Origin: Owenia fusiformis
Lineage: Eukaryota; Annelida; Polychaeta; Sabellida; Oweniidae
Reading direction: 5' to 3'
Length of the DNA stretch: 64,000 bases
Assembly (NCBI GenBank): GCA_903813345.2
Contig: CAIIXF020000011.1
Coordinates: forward strand, 22,179,754 to 22,243,753
Shown: positions 38,551 to 50,059 of the stretch, piece by piece
Numbering within the stretch: position 1 is the stretch's first letter
How the letters are laid out: the number at the start of each line of letters is the position of its first letter
Position numbers and translations under genes: made by a program
Notes under the pieces: generated by a model
What the model saw: the letters and a program-made list of their open reading frames with translations, nothing else
Database searches by the model: none
Told to the model about the DNA's origin: nothing

Positions 38551-38950
38551 TGATACATATGCTCAATATTTTGGAAGTTATTAAGGTGACATATGGTCAC
38601 CCCTGGGACATCAGAAGCCAAAATGAGAATTAATATTTTTTTAAATGTACAATCATTTTGTTACTTCTTATTACTAATATTATGACAAAGCAAGAGTACA
38701 TACACCATTTTGACCACATTTGAGATACATATGCTCCATATTTTGGAAGTTATAAAGGTGAGATATGGTCACCCCTGGGACGTCAGAAGCCAAAATGAGA
38801 ATTAATATTTTTTTAAATGTACAATCATTTTTCTACTTCTTATTACTAATATTATGACAAAGCAAGAGTACATACAACAGTTTGAGCACATTTGAGATAC
38901 ATATGCTCCATATTTTGGAAGTTAATAATGTGAGATATGGTCACCCCTAT
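38551..38950. repeat. About 172 bp tandem repeat, 2.3 copies
   Basis: GATACATATGCTCCATATTT followed by GGTCACCCCTGGGACGTCAG recurs near 38552, 38725 and 38895. The first two units also share AAAATGAGAATTAATATTTT and ATTATGACAAAGCAAGAGTA. Confidence 0.85.
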
Positions 38951-40717
38951 CCTGCATGATACCACAATTTTAGATTTCAATAATTTTTTTCTCCGCCGGT
39001 ACATAAGCTATTGATCTAATTTTAGGTATGTGATATGAACATATATAGGTCCTCCAGAATGAATTTTTTCAGTACATTTCGTACCTTAACGAATCTAAAA
39101 TAAGTTATTACACGTGGTAGAAGTACCAAAATAGGTGGCGCCCCTGTAGTGAATTTCAAGATATGCCCTTATTTTCACCCTAATCCAGACAAGAAAATTC
39201 ATACTGATTGTAAATAATGTTTTTGATAAGATTTTATTAGTATTTCAATGTCATTTTACTACTAAAATGTGTTAAAAAATTATTTTATACCCCTACCCCC
39301 TGTTTGAAAATGAATAGATGGCGCCTCTTTAACTGCCCATAGCAAATTCGTTTACCACACATTTTTACTCCACCCAAGATGAATTTATTCTAGAGAGTGT
39401 CTGGAACAAAATGATACCCACAAACCTTTTTTCCGAGCCGAGTAACGGAATCAGACCTAGGGACAGCACTATTGAGTTCTTGTTTACTTAATAAAAACCG
39501 ACATTTCACAAACGGGAGAACAGCTTCAAAAAGGGCCCAAAACGTGCAACTGCCCGCTGAGCAGACTTTATCACAGCCTAATATGTTATTTCAAGGCCCG
39601 TCCGAAAACATCCCATTCGATTCAATACATATCTCTAAAACAAACTTTTTCTGGAAGGGGGGGGGGGGGGTTAAGCCCAAGACTCAATGTATTGTGGCTG
39701 CTTCATTCCACTCAGACGTTGTTTCAAAACTATGCATTCCCGCTGCGCGGGTCATGCAAAGATTTGATTTGGAAACAGCATCTTTGATGGAATGGTTCAG
39801 CACACAATGCACCGATTCCAGGCGGCTCAAATCCTTAAATATCATTCGATAATTTGAGTAACTTAAGCTTCAGAAGGATTTGCCAAGGGAGGGGGAGACT
39901 TTTGGATGGGTTGTGCGTGAAGAGTGGATCGGGGGGCATGCCCCCGGAAAATTTTCACATTTAGACCCTCTCTGGTGTATTCTGAACATATCTCAGCACA
40001 ATATTCCCAATGATGATAAGAAAAAATTGTGTTTTGGAAAACTAGCTTGACTTTGACTAAAAAACTTTGTTTTTACAGTAAGCTTATACATTTTGCACTT
40101 ATTCTTCAAAGTAGCCTATTTCACGGGTAACTAGAGTATCCGCGTATATTGAGTATGACCGGTTCTAAGCTTACGAGTGTGACCGTATTTCTGTTCCTAT
40201 AAACAGACGAGGTGAGTACTTGCTTTTTATGAACACTTTCGAACGTTTTCTTTTTATCCTACTTGGTCAATGAATGATACTTGGTTTACTTATAATGCCA
40301 GGCATATCACAAGGGGCCTTAATCAAGAGAAAACGTATTAATATTAGATTGAAGCCGTAAAATCCTAGTTTCCAGCATCTTTGATCAGTTTTTGTGTAAC
40401 ACAACGCAACTCCGAAGAGGATGACACATCTTATGTATAATATATAGCTAGATCTACGAATTAGTCATGAATATTTTAAATAATTTAGCCTGCTCTGTCC
40501 AAATATGATACATCTTTGAATTTTTGAGAATACGAATGTCACTGGTGCCCCATTATTGGAGAATACGGTTGTGAAATGTCTTGGATCGGCATTTAACCGG
40601 TGTTTGGATACGACTTTTAGCGGTGACAGATGCAAAAGGTAATTCGAAATACCAGAATGTTGAGGCTCTTCAGACGCTTGCAGTAGGTCTCAATATAAAG
40701 TGGGAAGAACTAAATAA

Positions 40718-41161
40718 GGCCATTAGAAGTAGATTCTTTGTTTTGCGTCCCCTTGCTTGCACGATTTGGAGTAAATCAGAAAAAACAAACACATTCAAAT
40801 AGCAATCACAAGGGTCTGAAAGTACCATCGCATCTTGTTCAATCAGAATCAGACGAAATGGTGGATAATTTGGTGTGCATCAAAATTGACATCGTACTAA
40901 TTACTTTGGCATATTTTGTGTATTTTCTTATTTTTTACCCTTGAATAATACCTATGTTTAAATATATTGTATAAAATGTATAGATATGTGTTTGTAATCA
41001 CTGCAAACTGGTATGTCATCCCTTTTTATGCCCATAAAATATATACATTCCTCAGCAAACAAGTTTGTGTTTTTTCTTTGGGTTTGTGTTTGTTTTCCTT
41101 GTACCCTTGCATGATTTGGATTTTGCCAGGACGCAAAACAAAGAATCTACTTCTTATGGCC
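40718..41161. mobile_element. PIF/Harbinger-type MITE nested in the 1.9 kb element
   Basis: The ends GGCCATTAGAAGTAGATTCT and GGCCATAAGAAGTAGATTCT (read inward) are inverted repeats of about 33 bp. TAA flanks both sides (40715-40717 and 41162-41164). A TAA/TWA duplication with GG-starting ends fits PIF/Harbinger. It must be younger than its host element. Confidence 0.75.
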
Positions 41162-41515
41162 TAAGAGTAGATGACTTATAATGTCAAGAGCCTATTTTTT
41201 CCAAAAGAATTCAGTTAAACGTAGACCGAAAACAATAGCCTTGTTTGATTATAATTATGTTGTCCCATTTCAGACCTTTTGTAGATTTGTGGTTAAATCA
41301 GTTGACCCGATTTCAGAATGTTGGCGAAAGTAATGGCAAAATATGCTTTTAGAACATTTTTTATCGAATTTCAGTAATATAATAAGACAGGTTTTATACC
41401 AATACATTACAATGTATGGAAAGAAAAGTTTATCATGTATTTGAAAATATAACATATTACTCTGTAACCAAATTGCTGAAACTACACATTTAACTTAAAA
41501 TACAACATTTTTCAG

Positions 41516-41779
41516 ATGGCAGCATCAGTAACACCTCTTATTGAGGAGCATACACTCGTATTCTACACCGGTAACATTCCGATCACATCAATCAGTGGGC
41601 CGTGTTACACTCGTTTCCATGACATTTCACAAGCGTATCCTCTGGGAAAAGATAAATCCTTCTCTTGCTCACTCTACGGGGGATCATATAAACTGAGATT
41701 TGGAGATCTTGTTCAGGTTAGCCATAAAAAGGTTTGGGATTTGTTTTTTTCTACTGTGATATTAATGATTTGGCTCTAA
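41516..41779 (+). CDS. Possible coding exon inside the 1.9 kb element
   Basis: An acceptor (ATTTTTCAG) ends at 41515, directly before the ATG. The first 67 codons (MAASVTPLIEEHTLVFYTGN onward to FGDLVQ) run to a donor-like CAG|GTTAGC near 41718, after which the frame decays into AT-rich sequence. The protein is not recognised. It could be a captured gene fragment or a remnant of the element's own product. A first exon near the left inverted repeat (donor at about 40211) would make a spliced transcript. Confidence 0.3.
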   Translation: MAASVTPLIEEHTLVFYTGNIPITSISGPCYTRFHDISQAYPLGKDKSFSCSLYGGSYKLRFGDLVQVSHKKVWDLFFSTVILMIWL

Positions 41780-43217
41780 GGCGAGAAATCTGTACTTTCT
41801 GATTGATATTCCATTATGAACAGTTACATTGCTAAAATAGCTCATGTTTAACATTTTTTTGTTACATTACTATTAAATACAGCATAAACTATATTCAACA
41901 AACACAATTTCAAAAAGGATAATATAGAAGTTAACCTTTATTTTCCATTTTTAAGCAACTGTGCCTCTCATGACTTTCCAAAACAGGTCATATTCGTAGC
42001 TTAAGAACCGGTCATACTCAATATACGCGGATACTCTAGTATCCCGTGCTATTTACATGTATATACTGTATGGGTTCCTGAGAAACTATGGTATAGAAAT
42101 AAAATAATATAATATGAGAAATGAGATCTTCTATGCTTGATGTAGACTAGATTATGACATAGTATCATTTCTGTCATTATTACACTTTGACTTTAATTAC
42201 CTCCAGAGCTTTCAATTCTAGACTTGGTTTCAAATCTAAAAAGATCTGGGAAAGGGGAGCCAACGCCCCCCCCCCCTTCTGACGCCAATGAGCTTACATG
42301 TCGATCGAAGGGAAAGTTTTTATACCCATTTTGTTCTTTTTCAATTAAGTTTAAATGGTTAAAACGAAGTGTAAGCAAACCGTGACCTAGGTTCCTGACC
42401 TGTCAACCTATCGTTTCTATCGAAATATATCCTAATATTTCATGAAAATTACGCATCTCTAACCAAAATAATTTGCAATTGTCATACTGATTCACTGTAC
42501 ACGATGTAATGGTAAGCTTATGTAAGTTCAAAGCTATTTTTGTCATATTGAATGTAGTTTTTACCAAATTGACGTTTTACAGTTGAGAAATCAAACATTA
42601 CGTTTTTTAAATCTTTAAAAAAGATGACAACGTGATTTTAAGACCGACTGTAAGTGTTTTTTTGTTATTTTCCTACGGATCATAATGGAATGTTACGTGC
42701 GTTTTCTCACCATGATCCAAAGTGACTAAACAGAATGAAATTGATCTTATGACAACCGAGACATAACTTAAATATATTGCATTACAGAACAAGACATGAT
42801 TTTATGTTTTTCATGTGTGTTTTTTTCATCGCCAAAATTATTAAAGACATTAAAGTTTATCACGACCTTGTAAGGTATTATAGTCATTGGATTCCTAGTG
42901 TTTAGTTTTATTATCCTCTTCTCATTTTGCATCTATTCATCTTTACAAATGAATGTCGTAGTTTATAACTAGACTATGCGCGCATGGTATTCGGCAATGG
43001 ACGTCAATAAATTGTTATACGTTTGTCAACGAGATTGCCTTGTTTAATACCTTTTTAGGCAGCCATACTGACCGGACCTCGACCTGTACGAAGATTTTTG
43101 ATATCAGCTGACAACATGCTCCAAAAGTAAACATACATCTTATTGATGATAACATTAGTCAAATCATTTGAATATTTAGTTTGATGTTGCTCGCACTATA
43201 TAGTTCAAACATACAAC

Positions 43218-46200
43218 ATGGTGAAAGGTAATGTCTCATTTCATTGTTAAAAACAAAGTCGAATTTGAAATATTTTTACAGCTAAATGTACCATACTCAA
43301 GCTTTAAGAGATCTGGTCAATTTGAAACTGTTAATTTTTATTAGCTACGATGACCAAGTTGCATAACTTGCCATGGCGCAAGATAAAAAGTAAAGCTTTC
43401 GCCATCTTGGGCACTTTTTGTGAATGTTACGAAAACTATACCTGTAATCATGTTACAGTTACCTTTATTGTGCAAATTAAGACAACTTAGCCGGTAGACC
43501 CATTCGTGGGCTAAACATTTTAATAGGGATCTGATTATGAACGGAATGGTTGTCTTTTGGATGCACAATAAGGTACAATACGTCAATAGGTACAAAGTTT
43601 CCTACCCGATATACTGTGTTTTTTCCATCGTTAAGGTTTGGTAGAACGATTAAAGGCAGGGGAGACATTGGTAGTTGCAGAAGGATACTTATTTGAATTT
43701 GAGAGGAGGGGTTATTTGAAAGCAGGTGCGTTTGTACCAGAAGTGGTGATTGAACACCCGGAGCTTGTTCGACAGGTGCATGAGGAGTATGTCCACGCAG
43801 GAAGTGACGTTGTATTGGCGTTCACGGTAGGTTGACGTAGCATGGACCGATATTACACATAATAGAAGTAAGATCGTGTTAGGTTGACTATTATGCCAGG
43901 TTGCAGTATGGGTAGGGAACGACGTTGAGTTACTTTTCGGGCAGGTGGAGAAATTGAGATATAAGTCAGAAGTTTACTTTGTTTCACCATTGACTTCATG
44001 GGGATACAGGTCTATGGGTTCACATACATTTACGGTCTAGTTTCTACAAATTTTTAGGGAATGACGATTTTCCAAAAAGTATCAAATTTAGAAAAAAAGT
44101 GGAAAATTTGGAGGCATTGGAAATGAAGTCAAGTTACATTTTCATCAATATTATAAGTATTTTCCTCGCAGGTTATGTAAATAAAATATTCAAATATAAA
44201 GAGGAGGCAGGGAGCTAAGGTTGCCAAACTTTTGGAGGGAAGTGTATTTGCCAGAAAGACTAGAGGATTAGCCTTCCACAAGTTTCAAATCGTGTGTCTA
44301 AAAAGGATTTCACAGCATTCTTTAATAATCAAAAACAAATTAAAGTTTATAATGATTCACAAGTTCGTCTAAAATGTTTTCATTTCTCAAAACGTTCATG
44401 ATTCTCGTCATTAATGATAAAAACAGCGGAACGGTGACAGAAAATGGAATGTTTTCAAAGTTTTTATTTTCAATTCAAAGAAAGAACAAATAGGTTTTTC
44501 AGCATTAGTTATTCTTTGTTGCAAGGCATTAAAATTTAAAAGAAATGTTTAATGTTAGAGCCTACAGAGCACAGTGGATATATTGTTATTTCAATTTCCT
44601 TTTGGAATTTCAGCCTATGTTTCATTCCATCAATACAACACTATTTGTCATCTGTCACTTCTATCGTCAGTACCAATTGAGAGTATTCGTGCAGCCATTA
44701 CGACTTTTATTGTGCGCCATGATTAAATAAGTATTACTTTCTTCAAAAATATTTGCTATTGAATATACTAGTATTCAGTAACTAACTGTCAGTTCATGAG
44801 GTTATTATAAACTCCTCTATTACAAAATAAAATAGCAAATAAAATTCTTTTGATTGGAATCTTTTCGAAAATCATCTATATAAGTGTGGGAATAGCATGT
44901 ATCAGAATTTGACATGTCTTTGAATGAACTCTAAAGAATAAACTAGGGATGAGGATTTTCCAATGGGAGCTCGTTAAAAATATGTTCCTTAAAGATATGT
45001 TATAATTTGCCCTTAACAAAAGTTGGCTCAATGTATGCTAACCCTTGATTTGGATTTCATTGAACAATTAAACAAGTGTTATATTAAAATGTATGATTTT
45101 GCTACCAGATTTCAGTATCTTTTCAGTAAAAGATTCACCAAAAACTATTTCAATATAGAAAATCAAAATGTTGCCAAACTTTTGGAGGGGTGTAAATTAT
45201 ATGTATGACAAATACAAAAAATGCTTTATGTGAAGTACACCGATGAAGGGGGGGGGGGGTTGTGGATAACATAAAAAATCGAACCCCTCGTCACCTATTG
45301 CTGGCTACGCCATGTTTTCTGCTTCATTATTCGTATTTTACTATATCTATTCGTAAATTGAACTTCTGTACTTGTTAAATGCACATTTATGTTCGTAACT
45401 TGAGTATTTTCATTCATTGTTTGCCTTTTCTGTTCGTTAATCTATTTTGTTTCGTTAATATTGTTTCGGTATATGTATGTGTTTTATACTGAAATACATC
45501 CAAAAGTCCTTAAACGCATTTGTTAGTGACACATTGTCTATCCGTATACAAATAAAATGAGTTCATTTTGTACCTTTGTCATTTTTTCTGCAAATATATT
45601 AGTTTGATATCTAAGAACTGAATGTCGAATTTATCAATGAATAGGTACTAGTCTTGGCATTTTTATTTTTTAATTGTCGAATTTATTTTCGTAACAAGGT
45701 AATATGTTTTCGTAAAAGTGCACATTTATTGTTCGTAAATATTGTCATTTGTATTCGTAAATTGCACTTTTATATTCGTTTTTCATTGGTTTATTAAGGT
45801 CACGTGATCATTCTCAACGAGACATGGTCAACCCATGGTCAAAGTCATCGCCCCCTCCCCCTCACATGTCATGTCACGTGACCTTTGCCTCGAGACTTGC
45901 AGTTTATATTCGTTAATTCACATTTGTATTCGTAAACCCACATTTATATTCGTAAAGTTTCATTTTATCATTCGCTAATGTACGAATATTCCTTTGTTTT
46001 CTGCAACAATTCATGGGTAATGCAAGATTATTATTGGTAAAAATACATCTCTTCGATAAAATAACAGGCAATTTTGGGGAAATTTACGAATTGTAAGCTG
46101 TAGTTGGCGAATAATAAATTGTTAGTTACAAATATTTCTAGTCCTTACAAACATAAAATGCACCAGAATTTAGTATATGTTTGTTTATTTGATACATCAT

Positions 46201-48569
46201 ATTTGTATTTGTAATTTGGGAATTTTATTTGTAAATGTTACATTAATATTCGTATAAGGGAATTTATTCTATACGAATAATGAAGCAGTTATGACGCTAT
46301 ACGCCACTGCCGTGTATCGTACCACTCAAACACAACTTGTCTGCAAAATTAAAACCCATATTTCATCGATATCAAGATCACGGGATCGAGATATCCTCGG
46401 AAATATGAGTGTGTCGATTTTCACAGTAAGTCTGTAGATATATTAATATTTAATTGCAGTACTATGGGCACCGAGAAAAGTTACGTGTGATAGGACGAGA
46501 GGATGAACTGGAGAAGATGAACAAAGCAGCTTTGAAGATTGCACGAGAGGTGGCCGACAAAACCGGCACATTGATGGCGGGCAACCTCAGTAACAGCTGC
46601 GTATATAACCCCAAAGACCCAGAAACGATCGAAGTTACAAGGAATATGTTCAAAGTGAGCAATAACGATCGGTGTTACCTTAGTTATTCAATTTGTTTAT
46701 TCCGGAGCTTCTAGAGTTTGGTAAACACAATCTATGATATAAAACAATCACAATTATTATTTAAAAAATAAACTTGTCGACGGAATTATCGGTGGTCAGA
46801 TTTAATATGCTAATGTGTTCGGGATTATTGCCAATGGAGGTTAATATCCCATTCTTTGGCTTAAACTAAATTACAAGATCACTGAGAAGATACAGATCAA
46901 ACTAGAGTAGCATATCTCTGTTTCCTGAGGAACAATATTATATTTTGCAACTTATCAAGCGATTTTTCTATTTTCATTTCCAAAAACTAAAATACTATTT
47001 ATAATTGGCACGTTTTAGGAGCAAATCGAATGGGCTGTTGAAGGTGGTGCAGATTTCATTGTTGCGGAGACGTACGGCATGTATGCAGAGGCGAAGTTGG
47101 CCCTTGATTGTATTTTGGAATATGGAAATGGTACGTATTTTCAAGGACTTATTTAACGTCCCATTATGCTGTATTTTCGGTATTAAAAGGTATCATAAGA
47201 GTTTGTAAGAGTCCAAAATGTCACGTATTTTTCCCTTACAAACTGATAGGAAAGAACATCAACCTTTGAAAAGGACTTTTATACAACAAAGTTTGATGTT
47301 CGGTTTAGAAGGGTCTAAATAAAAAACATTATTGCTGATGTTGATGTGTCTGGTATTATAGGCCTGCCAGCCGTAATAACAATGTCTGCTCATGTGGATG
47401 ACACAACAACGGTGGACGGTCTCCCCCTCCCTGAGTCCATTAAGAAGTTGGAGGATGCTGGAGCTGCTGTTGTAGGAATCAACTGTGCGAGAGGTCCCGA
47501 GACAATTATGCCCGTTTTACGGGAGATTCGAAAATTATGCAAGGTAAGAATTCAAAGTGACATTTATGATTTTGCTAGATATTAGATGAGTGGATCATGG
47601 AATTCAGATTGGCAATCCGGCCGGCTCCCTGCGTGCTATAGGACCACATATATCACGTCATTGTTCACTTTCAGGTGCCTATTGCCGCCATTCCCGTGCG
47701 CTGTGGGACCACAATATCATATCATTGCCGCCCTCCGAGTGTGTGCTATGACCATATATATCATGCCATTGTTCACTTTCAGGGACCTATTGCCGCCCTC
47801 CCAACGTGCTATAGGACAACATATATCACGTCATTGTTCACTTCCAGGGGATATTGCCGCCCTCCGAGTGTGCTATAGGACATATATCATTCATCATTGT
47901 TTATTTTTAGGGACCTATTGCCGCCCTCCCAGTGTGCTATAGGACCACATATATCATATCATTGTTCACTTTCAGGGGCCTATTGACACCCTTCTCGTGT
48001 GCTATAGGACCACACATGTCATGTCTAAAACATCATGTAATTGTTCACTTTTAGGGGCCTATTGCCGCCCTCCCAGTGTGCTATAGGACCTCAAAAGAGA
48101 ATCCAACGATGCAGTCCCTTAAAGACCCAGATACAGGTAACAACATTCCATCATACAATGGCGAATGAGGGGTAGGGGTAAATTGAGGGTTATTAGGAAT
48201 ATGAAATACTTTTTGAAAATAAATCTGCATGTGTGGAATTATGGAACGTTATTATAAATTGATTTATTTGCAGGAAAAATGGCGTTCCCTTACAACTTGG
48301 ATGCTTGGTTTAACAGCCGAACACAGATTGATAAATTTGGAAAAGATTGTCTGGAACTGGGAATTCAGTATGCTGGTCTGTGTTGTGGTAACTGTGCACA
48401 CTACACTCGAAGTTTAGCCGAGGTTGTAGGGAAAACACCTCCTTCGAGCCGTTACTCGCCAGATATGTCCCAGCATTTTGTTTTTGGCAGAGGAAAGGAT
48501 TTAAAATATCGTCATGAATATAACAACATAAAGGATAGGATTGGCACTGATGCCGAATATGCTGATTAG
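43218..48569 (+). CDS. BHMT: Betaine-homocysteine S-methyltransferase, 7 exons
   Basis: Moves a methyl group from betaine to homocysteine, giving dimethylglycine and methionine, in the cytosol; a zinc-dependent barrel enzyme. Exons: 43218-43227, 43636-43826, 46460-46654, 47019-47130, 47362-47543, 48055-48136, 48274-48569. They sum to 1068 nt (355 aa) with all phases agreeing. The first coding exon holds only ATGGTGAAAG; its product [13 protein letters not shown] aligns with the KKGILERLNAGE start region of vertebrate BHMT. The zinc cysteines are C211 (GINCARG) and C294/C295 (GLCCGNC), matching human C217, C299 and C300. Vertebrate BHMT has about 406 residues; this protein lacks much of the C-terminal oligomerisation extension, so oligomer state and even choice of methyl donor are inferred. 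A minisatellite in the intron before exon 6 copies that exon's acceptor. Confidence 0.92.
45319..46288. mobile_element. 970 bp element full of ATTCGTAA motifs
   Basis: An exact 18 bp inverted end (CTGCTTCATTATTCGTAT, inverse at 46271-46288) bounds the element. Inside, TTCGTAA or TTCGTTAA occurs a dozen or more times on the plus strand, often as CATTTATATTCGTAAA. Two TCACGTGA-type E-boxes and a C-rich segment lie in the middle (about 45795-45895). It sits in BHMT intron 2. No coding capacity. Confidence 0.75.
47610..48054. repeat. Minisatellite built from the BHMT exon 6 acceptor
   Basis: Five complete and two partial copies of a unit of about 60-110 bp precede exon 6. Each complete copy has TTGTTCACTTTCAG (or a variant) followed by the first 30 or so bases of the exon (CCTATTGCCGCCCTCCCA, GTGCTATAGGACC). 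AG positions of the decoys are about 47674, 47782, 47847, 47910 and 47975; the true one is 48054. A long plus-strand open frame across the array is a consequence of this. Confidence 0.92.
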
Positions 48570-48825
48570 AAGACATGCATAGTATGCATTACAGACTGTT
48601 GACCTCCAGGTGGACAATATATGCTGATTTGAAGTAAATATTTTTGACCAGGTCAACTGGGATAATTGTACACTTCCACTGGAAATCAAACCAGATGATT
48701 AGAAGACATGCATATTATGCATACTGTTGACCTCCAAGTGGACAATATATGTTGATTAGAATGATAATTTTGACCAGGTTAACTGGGATAACTGAATACT
48801 TTCATTGGAAATCAAACCAGATGGA
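48564..48825. repeat. 133 bp tandem duplication at the BHMT stop codon
   Basis: GATTAGAAGACATGCATA, which includes the stop codon, begins at 48564 and again at 48697. Shared inner phrases are TGACCTCCAGGTGGACAATA and GGAAATCAAACCAGAT. The second copy lies in the 3' UTR. Confidence 0.85.
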
Positions 48826-50049
48826 TAGAATAGATATGCACATATTGCAACAACACAGTACTATTGACCCCTCAATGGAAAGGGTAAATTGTATTCTAAG
48901 ATTACCATGTGAGCACTCTTTGATTTTGAAATGACTATTTTCTCAGTCTCAGTAGTTACATGGCATAGAATATAAAACAAATATACAATATTCAACTACA
49001 GCTCCTACTGTGGACGCATCATTCATCAATGTAAACCCCACGACATTAAATCTTGAAAATCCAATTTTTTGACAAATATCCTTTCTTCCATACAAATTAT
49101 GTTTATTTTAAAAAAGTTATAGTATAAGTACAGTGTATTAATTGGCAGTAAGCACCGATATATACATTTGTAAGGCTCAACCCACCCTAACATATAGAGC
49201 ACAACAAATACAGATATCCTTATTATCCTATGATTAGTAATAAACTGATGTTTCTGTAGTGACTCCATAAAGCACTCCATAAAAGTTTACTATATAAGAG
49301 CCAGAAAAGCATTGAGGCTACTTTTGAAGGTTACTTTAGGAAACATTTTCAGTTTTACAATAATTTTTAATCATATAACAATGTCATTTAACTTCTAGAA
49401 TAGAAAGTCCAAGAGCTCAGACTTTATTTCATGATTTTAGAAAAGTGGTTGTCCTTTCAATTTGTTCAATTTGAATTTTCACATTTTCAATCTTGAATAA
49501 CTACGACTATATTGCAAAAACAATATTTTAAACTCTGTTTCTTCTGCAGCCATTGAGGGGTGGGGTTGCCACATGTATCTTCAATTTATTGACCGCCCTA
49601 TTTGTGACAATCCACCAGTTCAACTACGTGTGGCAAACATTTTGGGAATGCACCCCATACCCTATTACAAATATAATATGACAGGCCTGAGATAAGGCTA
49701 TGGCCTTGAGAAGAAGTATACTTTGTTATCACATGACTTCCTCGACAAAAGAACATCTTATCTTAATTGACATTATGTGTCATTTAACTCCTTGAAGTCT
49801 AAGGTGACACAAACTAGACTTATCTTTAAGTTTTATAAACAGTCTCGAGATATAAAACATCATCTTAAGTACACTACCCTGACCAATATGTGCTTATCAG
49901 TGTCTGCTAATCAAGAGCTTGGTTTTTACAGCAAAATGTTTAATGTTATTGTGCTGGAGTATGTTTCAATAAAAACATTATACTTTATCAGCAAGTTAAC
50001 TTTAGTGACAAAGTGTTTAAGATGAACTGTGATAAACTTTGATAACTTG

Positions 50050-50059
50050 AATAAATAAA
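50050..50059 (+). terminator. Likely BHMT poly(A) signal
   Basis: AATAAATAAA gives two overlapping AATAAA hexamers about 1.5 kb after the BHMT stop codon; no closer clear hexamer was noticed. Confidence 0.4.

Larger units (their letters stand above)
40122..42048. mobile_element. 1.9 kb element with 60-70 bp inverted ends, superfamily unassigned
   Basis: The left end CACGGGTAACTAGAGTATCC and the right end (read inward) CACGGGATACTAGAGTATCC continue as an inverted repeat through GCGTATATTGAGTATGACCG. CTATTT stands directly on both sides (40116-40121 and 42049-42054), consistent with a 6 bp target duplication. A donor-like GACGAG|GTGAGT follows the left end, and an acceptor plus ATG frame lies at 41516. 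A 444 bp MITE is nested inside. Six-bp duplications are known for IS3EU and Dada transposons, but no transposase is recognisable. Confidence 0.75.
34357..43217. other. Intergenic region between PPP6R and BHMT
   Basis: No conserved protein-coding gene is visible. Contents: the 129 bp perfect inverted repeat (35754-36584), a CpG-richer promoter-like stretch near 37100-37210, a LINE tail (about 37600-38073), a 172 bp tandem repeat (38551-38950), a long G run (39657-39670), a 1.9 kb inverted-repeat element with a nested MITE (40122-42048), and the BHMT upstream region. Confidence 0.6.

Noticed and set aside
39472-39852. 126-codon plus-strand open frame
   Set aside because: It reads through a long G homopolymer and ends in repeat-like sequence; no conserved protein motif.
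47586-47942. 118-codon plus-strand open frame in a BHMT intron
   Set aside because: It is the translation of the acceptor-copying minisatellite, not a separate gene.
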